Below, one piece after another: positions 21,377 through 28,397 of a stretch of DNA of 39,685 nucleotides. How positions within the stretch are numbered: position 1 is the stretch's first letter; the number at the start of each line of letters is the position of its first letter. The stretch is taken from positions 1-39,685 of IMG/VR virus record IMGVR_UViG_3300049215_000041, one strand, 5' to 3'. This stretch comes from a virus. The position numbers were made by a program, and so were the translations under genes. The notes under the pieces were generated by a model. That model made no database searches. It had not been told where the DNA came from and was given only the letters and a program-made list of their open reading frames with translations.

Positions 21377-21402
21377 GGGCCGCACACCGCAGCGCGCGGC
21401 CC
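21377..21402 (-). other. Intergenic GC-rich hairpin upstream of GIY-YIG gene
   Basis: GGGCCGC (21377-21383) and GCGGCCC (21396-21402) form a 7-bp stem with a 12-nt loop in the spacer just before the ribosome site. No U-tract. One of several similar hairpins (see findings). Confidence 0.5.
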
Positions 21403-21409
21403 TGGGGAT

Positions 21410-21628
21410 TCAGTCGTTGGCTTCTTCTTTGAATGGGTACAGTTGAAGCATTTCCGCTTCGAATTTGCGGAACTTCTCCTGCATTTCCTTGACGAACTTC
21501 ACATACGCCATCGTCATGGCGGCACTTTCGCCGTCTGAAATTTCGTCAATAAAAAGCTCGGCTGACATTGACATTTCAACATCGGCCCCGTACCACCCAC
21601 CTGAAATCGTTTCATTATGCTTCCACAT
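21410..21628 (-). CDS. Hypothetical small acidic protein behind leader B
   Basis: 72 aa; ATG at 21628 with GGAGG 8 nt upstream. Begins MWKHNETISGGWYGADVEMS and has a helical C terminus (MQEKFRKFEAEMLQLYPFKE). It is the first gene after structured leader B. No family recognised. Confidence 0.6.
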   Translation of the reverse strand: MWKHNETISGGWYGADVEMSMSAELFIDEISDGESAAMTMAYVKFVKEMQEKFRKFEAEMLQLYPFKEEAND

Positions 21629-21643
21629 TGCGTTTACCTCCGC

Positions 21644-21765
21644 AAAATAAAAGCCTCCGCAAATGCTAGGGGGCTACCCGGTTTCCCGGCCCTAGCGCCT
21701 GCGAAGGCGCGGTACACATTATACTCGGTGGAGTAGCCGTCCGCCGTCAGTCATTTCACTGATAC
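21644..21765 (-). promoter_or_regulatory. Structured 5' leader B with GAAA hairpin and terminator
   Basis: The minus strand folds as outer stem GCCTTCGC (21708-21701) with GCGGAGGC (21660-21653), then GCTAGGG (21671-21665) with CCCTAGC (21696-21690). Inside is CCGGGAAACCGGG (21689-21677), where CCGG-GAAA-CCGG is a GNRA-tetraloop hairpin. TTTTATTTTGCGGAGG follows, so the ribosome site comes right after a terminator-like U-tract. GGCTAC (21738-21733) can pair with GTAGCC (21677-21672). A regulatory leader (attenuator or riboswitch type) is inferred. Confidence 0.6.
21718..21723 (-). promoter_or_regulatory. -10-like box B2 (GAGTATAATGTG)
   Basis: TATAAT on the minus strand; ATAATGTG is shared with leader C at the same relative position. 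No good -35. Confidence 0.5.
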
Positions 21766-21770
21766 CATTA

Positions 21771-21780
21771 ATTATAACAA
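21771..21780 (-). promoter_or_regulatory. -10-like box B1 (TTGTTATAAT)
   Basis: TATAAT on the minus strand with TTGT upstream, placed just after the preceding gene. A start here would include the full leader B with its pairing arm at 21738-21733. Confidence 0.45.
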
Positions 21781-21805
21781 ATCGCGCCCCGCCGCGCCAC
21801 CTGCG

Positions 21806-21988
21806 CTATCGCTCCCGCGTCGTGCGGGCCGTCAGCACAACGCGGCCGTCCTGTGCGTAATACTGACAGACCCCGCAGTGCGTGCACCGGGCCTTCGGGC
21901 GCTTGCCCGCCCAGTCCTCGCGCAGAAGGACGCGGTGGCAGGTGGCACAGACGGGGATTGTGTCGGGTAAGGTGATTATGTCAGTCAT
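21806..21988 (-). CDS. Small zinc-ribbon protein
   Basis: 60 aa. Contains IPVCATCHRVLLREDW and ARCTHCGVCQYYAQDGRVV, two CxxC knuckles about 20 residues apart. Overlaps the VRR-NUC gene by 4 nt (ATGA). Probably a nucleic-acid-binding ribbon; it may assist the nuclease, but this is inferred from proximity only. Confidence 0.62.
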   Translation of the reverse strand: MTDIITLPDTIPVCATCHRVLLREDWAGKRPKARCTHCGVCQYYAQDGRVVLTARTTRER

Positions 21989-22266
21989 AGCATTTCCAGC
22001 CTTTCTAAGACTTCCTCCGCCGTCCGCGCAACCATGCGCAGATCAGCGGGCCACTTCGCAAACCACGCCACCTGCTGCTCTCGCAACTTGCCCCTGCGCG
22101 TCTTGACTTCCACGAATACCATCCGCGCGCCGGACGGGGACGCAACGACTAAATCCGGGACGCCCCGCCCGACAGCCGACAAGTCCTCGACGTGGCAACC
22201 GGCGGCGCGCAGCTCCGCGACGATTTGCGCGTGATTGCCATCAACGCGCGCAGCGCGTCTAGTCAT
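21985..22266 (-). CDS. VRR-NUC-domain nuclease
   Basis: 93 aa from the ATG at 22266, which overlaps the preceding stop. The core GRGVPDLVVASPSGARMVFV continues into EVKTRRGKLREQQVAWF. This is the PD-(D/E)xK pattern of stand-alone VRR-NUC proteins ('G.pDL......f.EVK...G.l...Q'). Such phage enzymes are linked to structure-specific cleavage of DNA. Key residues D, E and K are present. Confidence 0.85.
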   Translation of the reverse strand: MTRRAARVDGNHAQIVAELRAAGCHVEDLSAVGRGVPDLVVASPSGARMVFVEVKTRRGKLREQQVAWFAKWPADLRMVARTAEEVLERLEML

Positions 22267-22513
22267 CGTCGTCGGCCTCCGTGCGGGGTTGCCACTGATT
22301 GCAGCCGAAGTCAAATTGTGTATCGAATGTCGGCGCCTCGTCACAACTACTAGATGATAATGCTACAGGCGACAAAGGATCGTCAGGCAATCCGCATGTG
22401 ACCCATTCTTCTTGAGGCGAATTAGATTCCCAATACCAACACGTCCGGCAAACGTGCGGCGTGTCGGTTGGCGCGGGCGTCAGTGCGGGCAGCGTGGTGT
22501 TATGCGTTATCAT
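22259..22513 (-). CDS. Cys-containing small hypothetical protein
   Basis: 84 aa from the ATG at 22513 (GGAGG 6 nt upstream, overlapping the preceding stop). Contains VCRTCWYWESNSPQEEWVTC and a Ser/Asp-rich C terminus ending in four Asp after DFGCNQWQPR. The spacing of Cys residues resembles short 'C..C.yw......g.C' phage proteins that bind a metal. Unrecognised function. Confidence 0.58.
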   Translation of the reverse strand: MITHNTTLPALTPAPTDTPHVCRTCWYWESNSPQEEWVTCGLPDDPLSPVALSSSSCDEAPTFDTQFDFGCNQWQPRTEADDDD

Positions 22514-22877
22514 CGGTGGCCTCCAGGAATTTACGGGCACGAGTAATCGTGCAATAGGGATCATGCGCGAATGTATCAGAGTTGCCGATAGCCCCGCACA
22601 TGACACAGGAATAACGGCGTCCTTCGGCTGTCAATTCGTGCATTTCCAAATAATCAAGCTCAAACATCTCCTCGATAATTCTCCGTACTTCCGCAATGTG
22701 GGCCGCCTTGTCGCGCAACTCCGCGACGCATTCCGCATAATCGCGCTCCATCGCGTCGAATGCCCGGCGCTGAATGGCGGCTGCGCCTTCGAGGGCGGAC
22801 ACCTGGGCGCGGGCCTTCTCCAATGCGGCTACAAGCATTTCGAAGTCCATATCTTCATATGCGCGATAGTCTTTCAT
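22500..22877 (-). CDS. Coiled-coil protein with C-terminal zinc knuckle
   Basis: 125 aa. N-terminal coiled coil (LVAALEKARAQVSALEGAAA, DYAECVAELRDKAAHIAEVR) and C-terminal SCVMCGAIGNSDTFAHDPYC. The CxxC...H..C pattern suggests one zinc. Overlaps the upstream gene (ATGA). Similar to early-gene coiled-coil/zinc proteins of other siphophages; no function known. Confidence 0.6.
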   Translation of the reverse strand: MKDYRAYEDMDFEMLVAALEKARAQVSALEGAAAIQRRAFDAMERDYAECVAELRDKAAHIAEVRRIIEEMFELDYLEMHELTAEGRRYSCVMCGAIGNSDTFAHDPYCTITRARKFLEATDDNA

Positions 22878-23098
22878 TTCGTCTCTCCTGTGTCGGCGTC
22901 CGCAAGCGCAACGTCTAGTGCGGCCTTAATCGCCTGTGCTGCCCGATTGAATGCCGCCGCCCGATCTTCGTGCCGCTTCTGATAGGTTGGCATGTCGGCG
23001 GCGCGCTTGGCGTCAAAACGCGCGCCCTCTTCGGATTCGCCCAATGCTATAAGCGCGGCACGAGCTACTTTAACTGATATCGTCACTACGTTTTCCAT
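22874..23098 (-). CDS. Small helical hypothetical protein
   Basis: 74 aa, Ala-rich and helical: MENVVTISVKVARAALIALG, then DRAAAFNRAAQAIKAALDVA. The first segment resembles short proteins that count as 'DUF' in many phages. No family recognised. GGAGAGTGAAG precedes the ATG. Confidence 0.58.
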   Translation of the reverse strand: MENVVTISVKVARAALIALGESEEGARFDAKRAADMPTYQKRHEDRAAAFNRAAQAIKAALDVALADADTGETK

Positions 23099-23133
23099 GT
23101 CTTCACTCTCCTCGCGTCACTTGCGCGGCGCGG

Positions 23134-24036
23134 CTAGTCGATCCTCGTGATTGTCACAGTATATGTGCCGGGCGGCAGATCGCGCCCGACGAATTCTCGC
23201 AGCGTGGCCGGATTGTTTATCACCCACGTTCCCACGGGCTTACCGGCTTCGGTGGCCGCTGATTGGGCCTGCGCACAATAAGCGCGAAACTTCGCCACGT
23301 CCAGCCCCAGCGACACCGCCGCGTCGAGCAATTCCAGGGCATTGTCCAACACGCCCCCGCTTGCCTTCCTGGCGATTGCGAAATGCAGCATGTCTAAGTC
23401 CTGATAGCGCTTGTCGTGCAGGACGGCGGGCGGGTAGAATCGCAAATTGCCGAGATAGTCTCCAAACATATCGCTGCTGTAATGTTTGGCGGCGCATTGC
23501 TTCAACAGCGCGACGGCCATCGGGCGCAATTCGGGATCGCTGTTAACGTGGCGGCGGGCGATAGCGAAATGCTCGAAGTGCAAATTGTCCGGCAAAGTCA
23601 CGGACGCCCGTACCTTTGCAGGCCAATAGGCGGCGTTATTGCGCCATTCTGAGACGCGCTGCGGCGAAGCTCCGGCCTCCCGTGCCAAGTCGTTAAGCGT
23701 CGGTGTGCCCGTCTCGCGATCCTCGTTGGTGGGGCGTCCGATTGTAATCTCGAAGTGCAGCGCAATCTCGCCCAACGTCCAGCTATTCTTGTCACGCTTT
23801 CCAAGTTCCGCCGTCATGGCTGCGACGTGATCGCCGAAGTCTTCCAGGCTTTCCACGTCCAGGGCGGGATCGGCGGCGACTGGCTCCGGCTTGGGCGCGG
23901 GCTTGCCGTCGCGAGGACGTGCGCCTAAACCGACGCCACGATCAGACGGCGGTATCCATTCCGACGCGGGGCGAATGCCGGTAAGGATTGGGCGTCCGGT
24001 CTGGTCATCGATGCCGCGAATGTTTCGGTCGGTCAT
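23134..24036 (-). CDS. HTH-containing hypothetical DNA-binding protein
   Basis: 300 aa from the ATG at 24036 (AAAGGA 7 nt upstream). A Pro-rich N terminus is followed by a helical domain with TLNDLAREAGASPQRVSEWR, a helix-turn-helix of the ParB/KorB or XRE style. The long helical C-terminal half (FEHFAIARRHVNSDPELRPM) contains two similar 'HFAIAR' segments, and the end is a beta hairpin (DLPPGTYTVTITRID). Likely a sequence-specific DNA-binding protein; the target is unknown. It follows the helicase-methylase gene. Confidence 0.62.
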   Translation of the reverse strand: MTDRNIRGIDDQTGRPILTGIRPASEWIPPSDRGVGLGARPRDGKPAPKPEPVAADPALDVESLEDFGDHVAAMTAELGKRDKNSWTLGEIALHFEITIGRPTNEDRETGTPTLNDLAREAGASPQRVSEWRNNAAYWPAKVRASVTLPDNLHFEHFAIARRHVNSDPELRPMAVALLKQCAAKHYSSDMFGDYLGNLRFYPPAVLHDKRYQDLDMLHFAIARKASGGVLDNALELLDAAVSLGLDVAKFRAYCAQAQSAATEAGKPVGTWVINNPATLREFVGRDLPPGTYTVTITRID

Positions 24037-24049
24037 ATGATAATCCTTT

Positions 24050-24068
24050 GGGGCCATCGCACGGCCCC
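24050..24068 (-). other. Intergenic GC-rich hairpin
   Basis: GGGGCC (24050-24055) and GGCCCC (24063-24068), 7-nt loop, in the spacer between helicase-methylase and the HTH gene, directly before the ribosome site. No U-tract. Confidence 0.5.
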
Positions 24069-24075
24069 ATGATGG

Positions 24076-26343
24076 TTAGTCCTGCCAAAGCGTATCGGCG
24101 AACAACGGAAGGGCGGTCTGATAACTACCCTCGTCTGCCGCCAGCGCCATGTGTTTTTGCATCTGGCGATAGTAACTGGGCTTTAGCTCGCACATCACCG
24201 CGCGGCGCTTATTTTTAACGGCTACATAACCCGTGCTGCCCAATCCGCCGAATGGGTCAAACACCAATTCGTCAGGATTGGAAAACAGGATCACAAGACG
24301 GCGGATAACCTCAAGCTGCAGAGGCGCGACGTGCTTCTCGTCCGGCGTCTCTTTGGCGACGCGGGTATTGAGCGTTTCGGTTTCTTTGATGCCGTACCAG
24401 ATAGGACGTGCCCATGAAATCCAATCATCCTTTGTCGCCTCGCCATTATCCAGGGGCTTCACGGGCGTTTCATTATCGCCGGGCTTGTTGAAAATAAGTA
24501 TATAGTCGGCCAGTGCCGGGCGCAGCATCAGGCTATCGCGCTCCATTGAAGCGAACAACAGCCCGCGTGATTTAGTGCGGATAGCCTGGGCCTGGGGATC
24601 TTTATCGATACACACCTCGCCATAGTAAACCCAGCCCTTATCAATGAACTGGCGAATGACATCACCGCGAAAGTCTTTCAGCCCGATATAACCATCATAG
24701 ACTTTCGTGGCCGGAACCTGAGCCACATGCACGCAGCAATTGCGGCCCGGCTTTGTCACCCGAAGAAGCTCTTCGATGATAATCTGAAAATGCTCAAAGA
24801 ATTGCTCGGCGCTGCGGCTGTTACCAAGATCGCGCTCGGTCGGGCTGTAGGTATACAGGCTCATAAATGGCGGCGAAAAGATAGACAGCCCCACAGTATC
24901 GCTGGCAATTTCGCGGATACGCTCACAGCTATCACCCAGCATGATCCGGTAGCGATCTGTTGTTTTGTCCTCGGTTGTATATTCGAAATTATCTGATGCA
25001 CCTTCAAGCTCCGCCATTTGATCGGCCTGGACTTCGTTGATCAATTCATCGCTCATGTTTTTAGCCTCAGTTTCTTTCCGTTTGACATTTTCAAGGATAA
25101 CGCTCTCGACATGCGAAAGCACAATATAGATATTGACGGGCTGTTTCTGGCCGAAACGATAGGAACGGCGCACCGACTGATAATAGCTTTCATAGCTATC
25201 ATTCATACCCATGAATATCTGATTGGCGCAGTTCTGCAAATTGATACCAAAACCGGCGATCGACGACTTGGTAATCAGCACGCGATATTTGCCATCCTGG
25301 AAATCCTCAATGCCCTGAGCCTTGACTTCCGGCTTATCGCTGCCGGTAATCACCAGCGCGTCCGGGATAGCCTGTTTCATGGCCTGTTCTTCTTCATTGA
25401 GGCCAACCCATACAATCCATTGATCGTCCGGACTATCATTTACCAATTCAGCCGCCAGTGCTACCCGGTCAGACAACGAACCGCGCCGCACGTTATGCCG
25501 ATCCTGAATACCCTTAAGGCCGGTATTGAAGAGCTGGCCTTCCGGCGTATATTCAAAATCAACCCACTGGGGAATGATGTTAAGCGGTGGCAGGATATAT
25601 CCATCATCATCGAAACCGATATCGCTAGGATGGCGTACACTCATGCCCCACTGCGCCAGCCATTTAAAGAAGGGACGACGCGCATGGGATTTAAGCCGCC
25701 AGCTATCGGTAGACTGTTTGCCATTGGTACGCTTATCTTTTTCATCCTGGGCGTGGACAAAGAAAGACGCCAGCATATCCGCACGGCTCATCACACCCAA
25801 GAATTGAGAATGCATACCCAGCTCGACGATATCATTCGGGGCCGGTGTTGCGGTGCAGCACAACCGATACGGCACGCCGATAAACATCTCGGTGAGCAGC
25901 TTGCGCGTTTTTCCATCCAGCGATTTAAGGATGCTGCTTTCATCCAAAACCACCGCGCCGAAATCGGAGGGATTGAAGTGCTGAACCATTTCATAGTTGG
26001 TGATTGTGATCGTGGTTGTGGGTTGTCCTCCGCGACTGTAGACAATCTCAAGTCCGAGTTTTGTAGCCTCGCGTACCGTCTGACGTGCAACTGAGAGCGG
26101 CGCGACAATCAAAGTCGTCTGACCAATGAGCCGCGCCCATTCGAGCTGCATCATGGTTTTTCCAAGTCCGGTATCGGCAAAAATGGCGCACCGACCGCGC
26201 TTGACGGCCCATTTAACCAGCGCCTTCTGAAAGTCAAATAGCAGTGGATTGACATCGGCAACTTCAATATCAAAGCCAGATGGGGCGATATCAAAGCGCT
26301 TTGTCCTCAAAAACTCATGATAGGCTTTCGTTCGTTTGTCCAT
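24076..26343 (-). CDS. SNF2-type helicase - DNA methyltransferase fusion
   Basis: 755 aa. Residues 1-430 form an SF2/SNF2 ATPase: Walker A FADTGLGKTM (55-64), VVLDESSIL (131-139), CCTATPAPND (162-171) and motif VI VRRSYRFGQKQP (391-402). Residues 460-755 form a beta-class DNA methyltransferase: GLSIFSPPFMSLYTYS (motif IV, SPPF at 490-493) and VFDPFGGLGSTGYVAV (motif I, about 694-709), in the permuted order IV then I. SPPF suggests N4-cytosine or N6-adenine methylation. No nuclease domain is seen, so it is not a complete type ISP restriction enzyme. It may modify phage DNA while tracking along it, or act in replication. It follows the MazG-like gene in the operon. Confidence 0.88.
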   Translation of the reverse strand: MDKRTKAYHEFLRTKRFDIAPSGFDIEVADVNPLLFDFQKALVKWAVKRGRCAIFADTGLGKTMMQLEWARLIGQTTLIVAPLSVARQTVREATKLGLEIVYSRGGQPTTTITITNYEMVQHFNPSDFGAVVLDESSILKSLDGKTRKLLTEMFIGVPYRLCCTATPAPNDIVELGMHSQFLGVMSRADMLASFFVHAQDEKDKRTNGKQSTDSWRLKSHARRPFFKWLAQWGMSVRHPSDIGFDDDGYILPPLNIIPQWVDFEYTPEGQLFNTGLKGIQDRHNVRRGSLSDRVALAAELVNDSPDDQWIVWVGLNEEEQAMKQAIPDALVITGSDKPEVKAQGIEDFQDGKYRVLITKSSIAGFGINLQNCANQIFMGMNDSYESYYQSVRRSYRFGQKQPVNIYIVLSHVESVILENVKRKETEAKNMSDELINEVQADQMAELEGASDNFEYTTEDKTTDRYRIMLGDSCERIREIASDTVGLSIFSPPFMSLYTYSPTERDLGNSRSAEQFFEHFQIIIEELLRVTKPGRNCCVHVAQVPATKVYDGYIGLKDFRGDVIRQFIDKGWVYYGEVCIDKDPQAQAIRTKSRGLLFASMERDSLMLRPALADYILIFNKPGDNETPVKPLDNGEATKDDWISWARPIWYGIKETETLNTRVAKETPDEKHVAPLQLEVIRRLVILFSNPDELVFDPFGGLGSTGYVAVKNKRRAVMCELKPSYYRQMQKHMALAADEGSYQTALPLFADTLWQD

Positions 26344-26354
26344 TATCTTCTCTC

Positions 26355-26582
26355 TTAGTAGTTGGTATTTTCAAGCCACTTGACAGCCACCGCGATCACC
26401 TGGACAAGCTCGTCGCGGATTTCAAGTTGGTGATCTTCATTAATGGCTTTTGCAACCTCGCCCACTTCTTCGGTCAGGATGGTCAGCCATTGGAAGTCCG
26501 GCAGCGATTGAGGTGTGCCCCATTTATCATCCTGGGCGCGGCGCTCCCGAATAACCGCATTCACTATCTTCACGAAGTCCAT
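26355..26582 (-). CDS. MazG-like nucleotide pyrophosphohydrolase domain protein
   Basis: 75 aa; ATG at 26582 with GGAG upstream. The sequence RRAQDDKWGTPQSLPDFQWL, LTEEVGEVAKAI and IRDELVQVIAVAVKWLE shows the family pattern: QD.KWG, an EExxE-type metal motif and a later xxDEL.QV. The length fits a stand-alone MazG-like domain of phage type. It likely hydrolyses nucleoside triphosphates, perhaps (p)ppGpp or non-canonical dNTPs. First gene after leader C. Confidence 0.78.
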   Translation of the reverse strand: MDFVKIVNAVIRERRAQDDKWGTPQSLPDFQWLTILTEEVGEVAKAINEDHQLEIRDELVQVIAVAVKWLENTNY

Positions 26583-26591
26583 AAGTCACTC

Positions 26592-26715
26592 CAAAAGGAA
26601 AGCCCTCCGGTTTGGACTGGCGATCCCGGTTTCCCGGCAGTCCGCCCCGGAGGGCAGTTTCCACATTATTAGCACAGTCCCGGATCGCTACGCGACTGCT
26701 CAGTATTCACTGATG
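26592..26715 (-). promoter_or_regulatory. Structured 5' leader C with GAAA hairpin and terminator
   Basis: Outer stem GCCCTCCGG (minus 26655-26647) with CCGGAGGGC (26610-26602), inner stem GGACTG (26643-26638) with CAGTCC (26619-26614), and CCGGGAAACCGGG (26637-26625) containing CCGG-GAAA-CCGG. The U-rich TTTCCTTTTGGAG follows, with the ribosome site merged to it. GCGATCC (26688-26682) can pair with GGATCGC (26626-26620). The architecture matches leader B although the stems differ in sequence, which is the signature of a conserved RNA structure. Confidence 0.6.
26665..26671 (-). promoter_or_regulatory. -10-like box C2 (TAATAATGTG)
   Basis: Minus strand GCTAATAATGTGG; ATAATGTG is shared with leader B. 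Confidence 0.4.
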
Positions 26716-26720
26716 ATGGT

Positions 26721-26728
26721 AGTATACA
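26721..26728 (-). promoter_or_regulatory. -10-like box C1 (GTGTATACT)
   Basis: Minus strand AGTGTATACTACC just after the preceding gene; TATACT is shared with the other phage promoters. A start here includes the full leader C. Confidence 0.5.
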
Positions 26729-26753
26729 CTAGCTCGAATTAAAGCGCCACCCG

Positions 26754-27116
26754 TCACGCTTCCGGTGCGTCCACGTCCTGCGCAAGTGCGGCTTCCGCAT
26801 ACATGGCAATCTTCATTAGTGCCGCAGCATATAAATCGCCCTTAACCGGGGCGTCCGCATAGTCGCGAATGTATGTCAGCGCCTCTCGCAGCCGCTTGCA
26901 CTCGGCCTCGGCGGCGTCGGCGCAGACAAGCAACTTTATGCCAATGCCCACGGTGCATGTGGTGGTGTGTACAATCATTTCGGGAGTTTTCGCATCCGCG
27001 TCACAAACTCCACAATACCAAAATGTGCAATTGGGTATAGCTTCACCATAACCATCTTCACAATCGGCTTCATCTATGACATGTCCGTAATGCTTCAAAA
27101 TAGATTCGTTATCCAT
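26754..27116 (-). CDS. Cys-containing hypothetical protein
   Basis: 120 aa from the ATG at 27116 (GGAGAGTGAAGCA upstream). Contains DEADCEDGYGEAIPNCTFWYCGVCDADAK-type Cys spacing in residues 15-45, VHTTTCTVGIG, and a helical end (AEAECKRLREALTYIRDYAD). One or two zinc sites are possible. Similar 'coil plus Cys' proteins occur earlier in the operon. Function unknown. Confidence 0.6.
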   Translation of the reverse strand: MDNESILKHYGHVIDEADCEDGYGEAIPNCTFWYCGVCDADAKTPEMIVHTTTCTVGIGIKLLVCADAAEAECKRLREALTYIRDYADAPVKGDLYAAALMKIAMYAEAALAQDVDAPEA

Positions 27117-27136
27117 TGCTTCACTCTCCACGAATG

Positions 27137-27164
27137 GCCCCGCGCGCCACTCGACACGCGGGGC
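27137..27164 (-). other. Intergenic GC-rich hairpin
   Basis: GCCCCGCG (27137-27144) and CGCGGGGC (27157-27164), 8-bp stem, 12-nt loop, between the ERF gene and the next gene's ribosome site. No U-tract. Confidence 0.55.
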
Positions 27165-27181
27165 GGGTTGCTCTATTGCGG

Positions 27182-28057
27182 CTAATTCAGCGGATCGCCC
27201 GCTTCACGTACTCCATCGAGGGACGCGAGGTAATCCTGCGCTTCCTGCCGCGCCGACTTCACATCCTTCAACCACGAGGCCATCGCATTGGCGGCGGCGA
27301 CAGACAAATCCTTGAAGCTGTCCACGCCCATCATCGCCTTACCAAACGCGCGCCGATCTTCATCGTGCAGGCCGGTATTTTTGAAGGCCATAGCAAGCGC
27401 CTTCGCGGCTTCCGTATCAATGGCCGTATTCCGCTCGGCTTCCGTGGCGGCCTGTAGCTGAAGGCCAAACCACTTCACAAGGCTCTTGGGCGCGTAGGGG
27501 CGTCCGGTTGCACTGGGCTTGCTACCAGACGCGGGAAGCGCTTTTGACGCGTCCTGGGGCGGCTGGGGCCGTGTGGCGGGCTTACTGGGCTTGGGCTTGC
27601 TATATTCCTGGCCGTCATCCATGCCGCGCTCAAAATCCGTGCTTGGGTATTTGTCTGGATCATCGCCCGTTTCAATGCAAAAAGTTTCGCGCAGAGCGTA
27701 TTTATAAGCCGCAGTCATGGCCTTATTCGCTGCCTTGTCGCCACTGTCTACACCCTCACCAACCACCGTTACATTAAACCCCGTCTGCGACGGCCCATGA
27801 TAGAAGGTGAAGGTAAAGTCCGCGATCACGCGCGTCATCACTGTGCCGTTTTTATTAGTATATTGCTCAGTCATACGATTGAGTACCCCGGACGGGTGGA
27901 CAACCAATCCATTTTCAACCATTGACGGGCGAATGGCAGCAATCAGCGCGGCTTCTCCAGCATAGGTGTAATTCAGATTGGGCGATGATTGTTTAACTAC
28001 ATAACCCACTTCCTGCATTACAGCATTAACGGCCTCATAAACATTCTGGTGTGTCAT
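27182..28057 (-). CDS. erf: ERF-family single-strand annealing protein
   Basis: 291 aa from the ATG at 28057 (GGAG upstream); a longer frame to 28171 overlaps the HIRAN gene in another frame and is rejected. Core: VVGEGVDSGDKAANKAMTAA, then YKYALRETFCIETGDDPD, the hallmark of ERF proteins ('G...DsGDKa..KA.taA.KYaL...f.i.t.dDpd'). The linker is Lys/Pro-rich and a C-terminal helical domain follows. It anneals single strands for recombination and genome circularisation or concatemer formation. Confidence 0.9.
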   Translation of the reverse strand: MTHQNVYEAVNAVMQEVGYVVKQSSPNLNYTYAGEAALIAAIRPSMVENGLVVHPSGVLNRMTEQYTNKNGTVMTRVIADFTFTFYHGPSQTGFNVTVVGEGVDSGDKAANKAMTAAYKYALRETFCIETGDDPDKYPSTDFERGMDDGQEYSKPKPSKPATRPQPPQDASKALPASGSKPSATGRPYAPKSLVKWFGLQLQAATEAERNTAIDTEAAKALAMAFKNTGLHDEDRRAFGKAMMGVDSFKDLSVAAANAMASWLKDVKSARQEAQDYLASLDGVREAGDPLN

Positions 28058-28397
28058 TGTCTGTCTCTCCTTGTAAGAATATCCTGATCTGCATACCGTA
28101 GTTTGCCACGTCACCCCATTCGGTTTCAAAGCCGCCTGTAATGGCCTTGATCCGTACCATGATAGCTTCACCGTCCAGCAGGGGCGCTACCTCGCGGGCC
28201 AAGTCGCGCGGCACATAGCCGACATGGGCAATAGTGCCATCGGGCATGGCGACGTGGACGGCCAGGGCGTTTTTGTCGTATGGGTTGGTAGGCTCTGGCA
28301 CAATCCTGCATGGCTCATCGCCGCGCAGCTTGGCAATTAATGCCTGTCGTCCTTCGAATGTGACACCTGCTACTTTGACAGTCAGATTAAGCGACAT
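28035..28397 (-). CDS. HIRAN-domain protein
   Basis: 120 aa. VAGVTFEGRQALIAKLRGDE, PCRIVPEPTNPYDKNALAVH and IAHVGYVPRDLAREVAPLLD match the HIRAN domain ('V.G..fe.rq......g......EP.NpyDknAi.V......iGyvP..lA'). HIRAN binds 3' DNA ends or stalled forks. Here the domain stands alone next to ERF, overlapping its start by about 22 nt, so a shared role at replication forks or free DNA ends is likely. Confidence 0.85.
   Translation of the reverse strand: MSLNLTVKVAGVTFEGRQALIAKLRGDEPCRIVPEPTNPYDKNALAVHVAMPDGTIAHVGYVPRDLAREVAPLLDGEAIMVRIKAITGGFETEWGDVANYGMQIRIFLQGETDNDTPECL

Noticed and set aside
25018-26094. Plus-strand open frame (358 codons)
   Set aside because: Antisense to the helicase-methyltransferase gene, which carries intact catalytic motifs.
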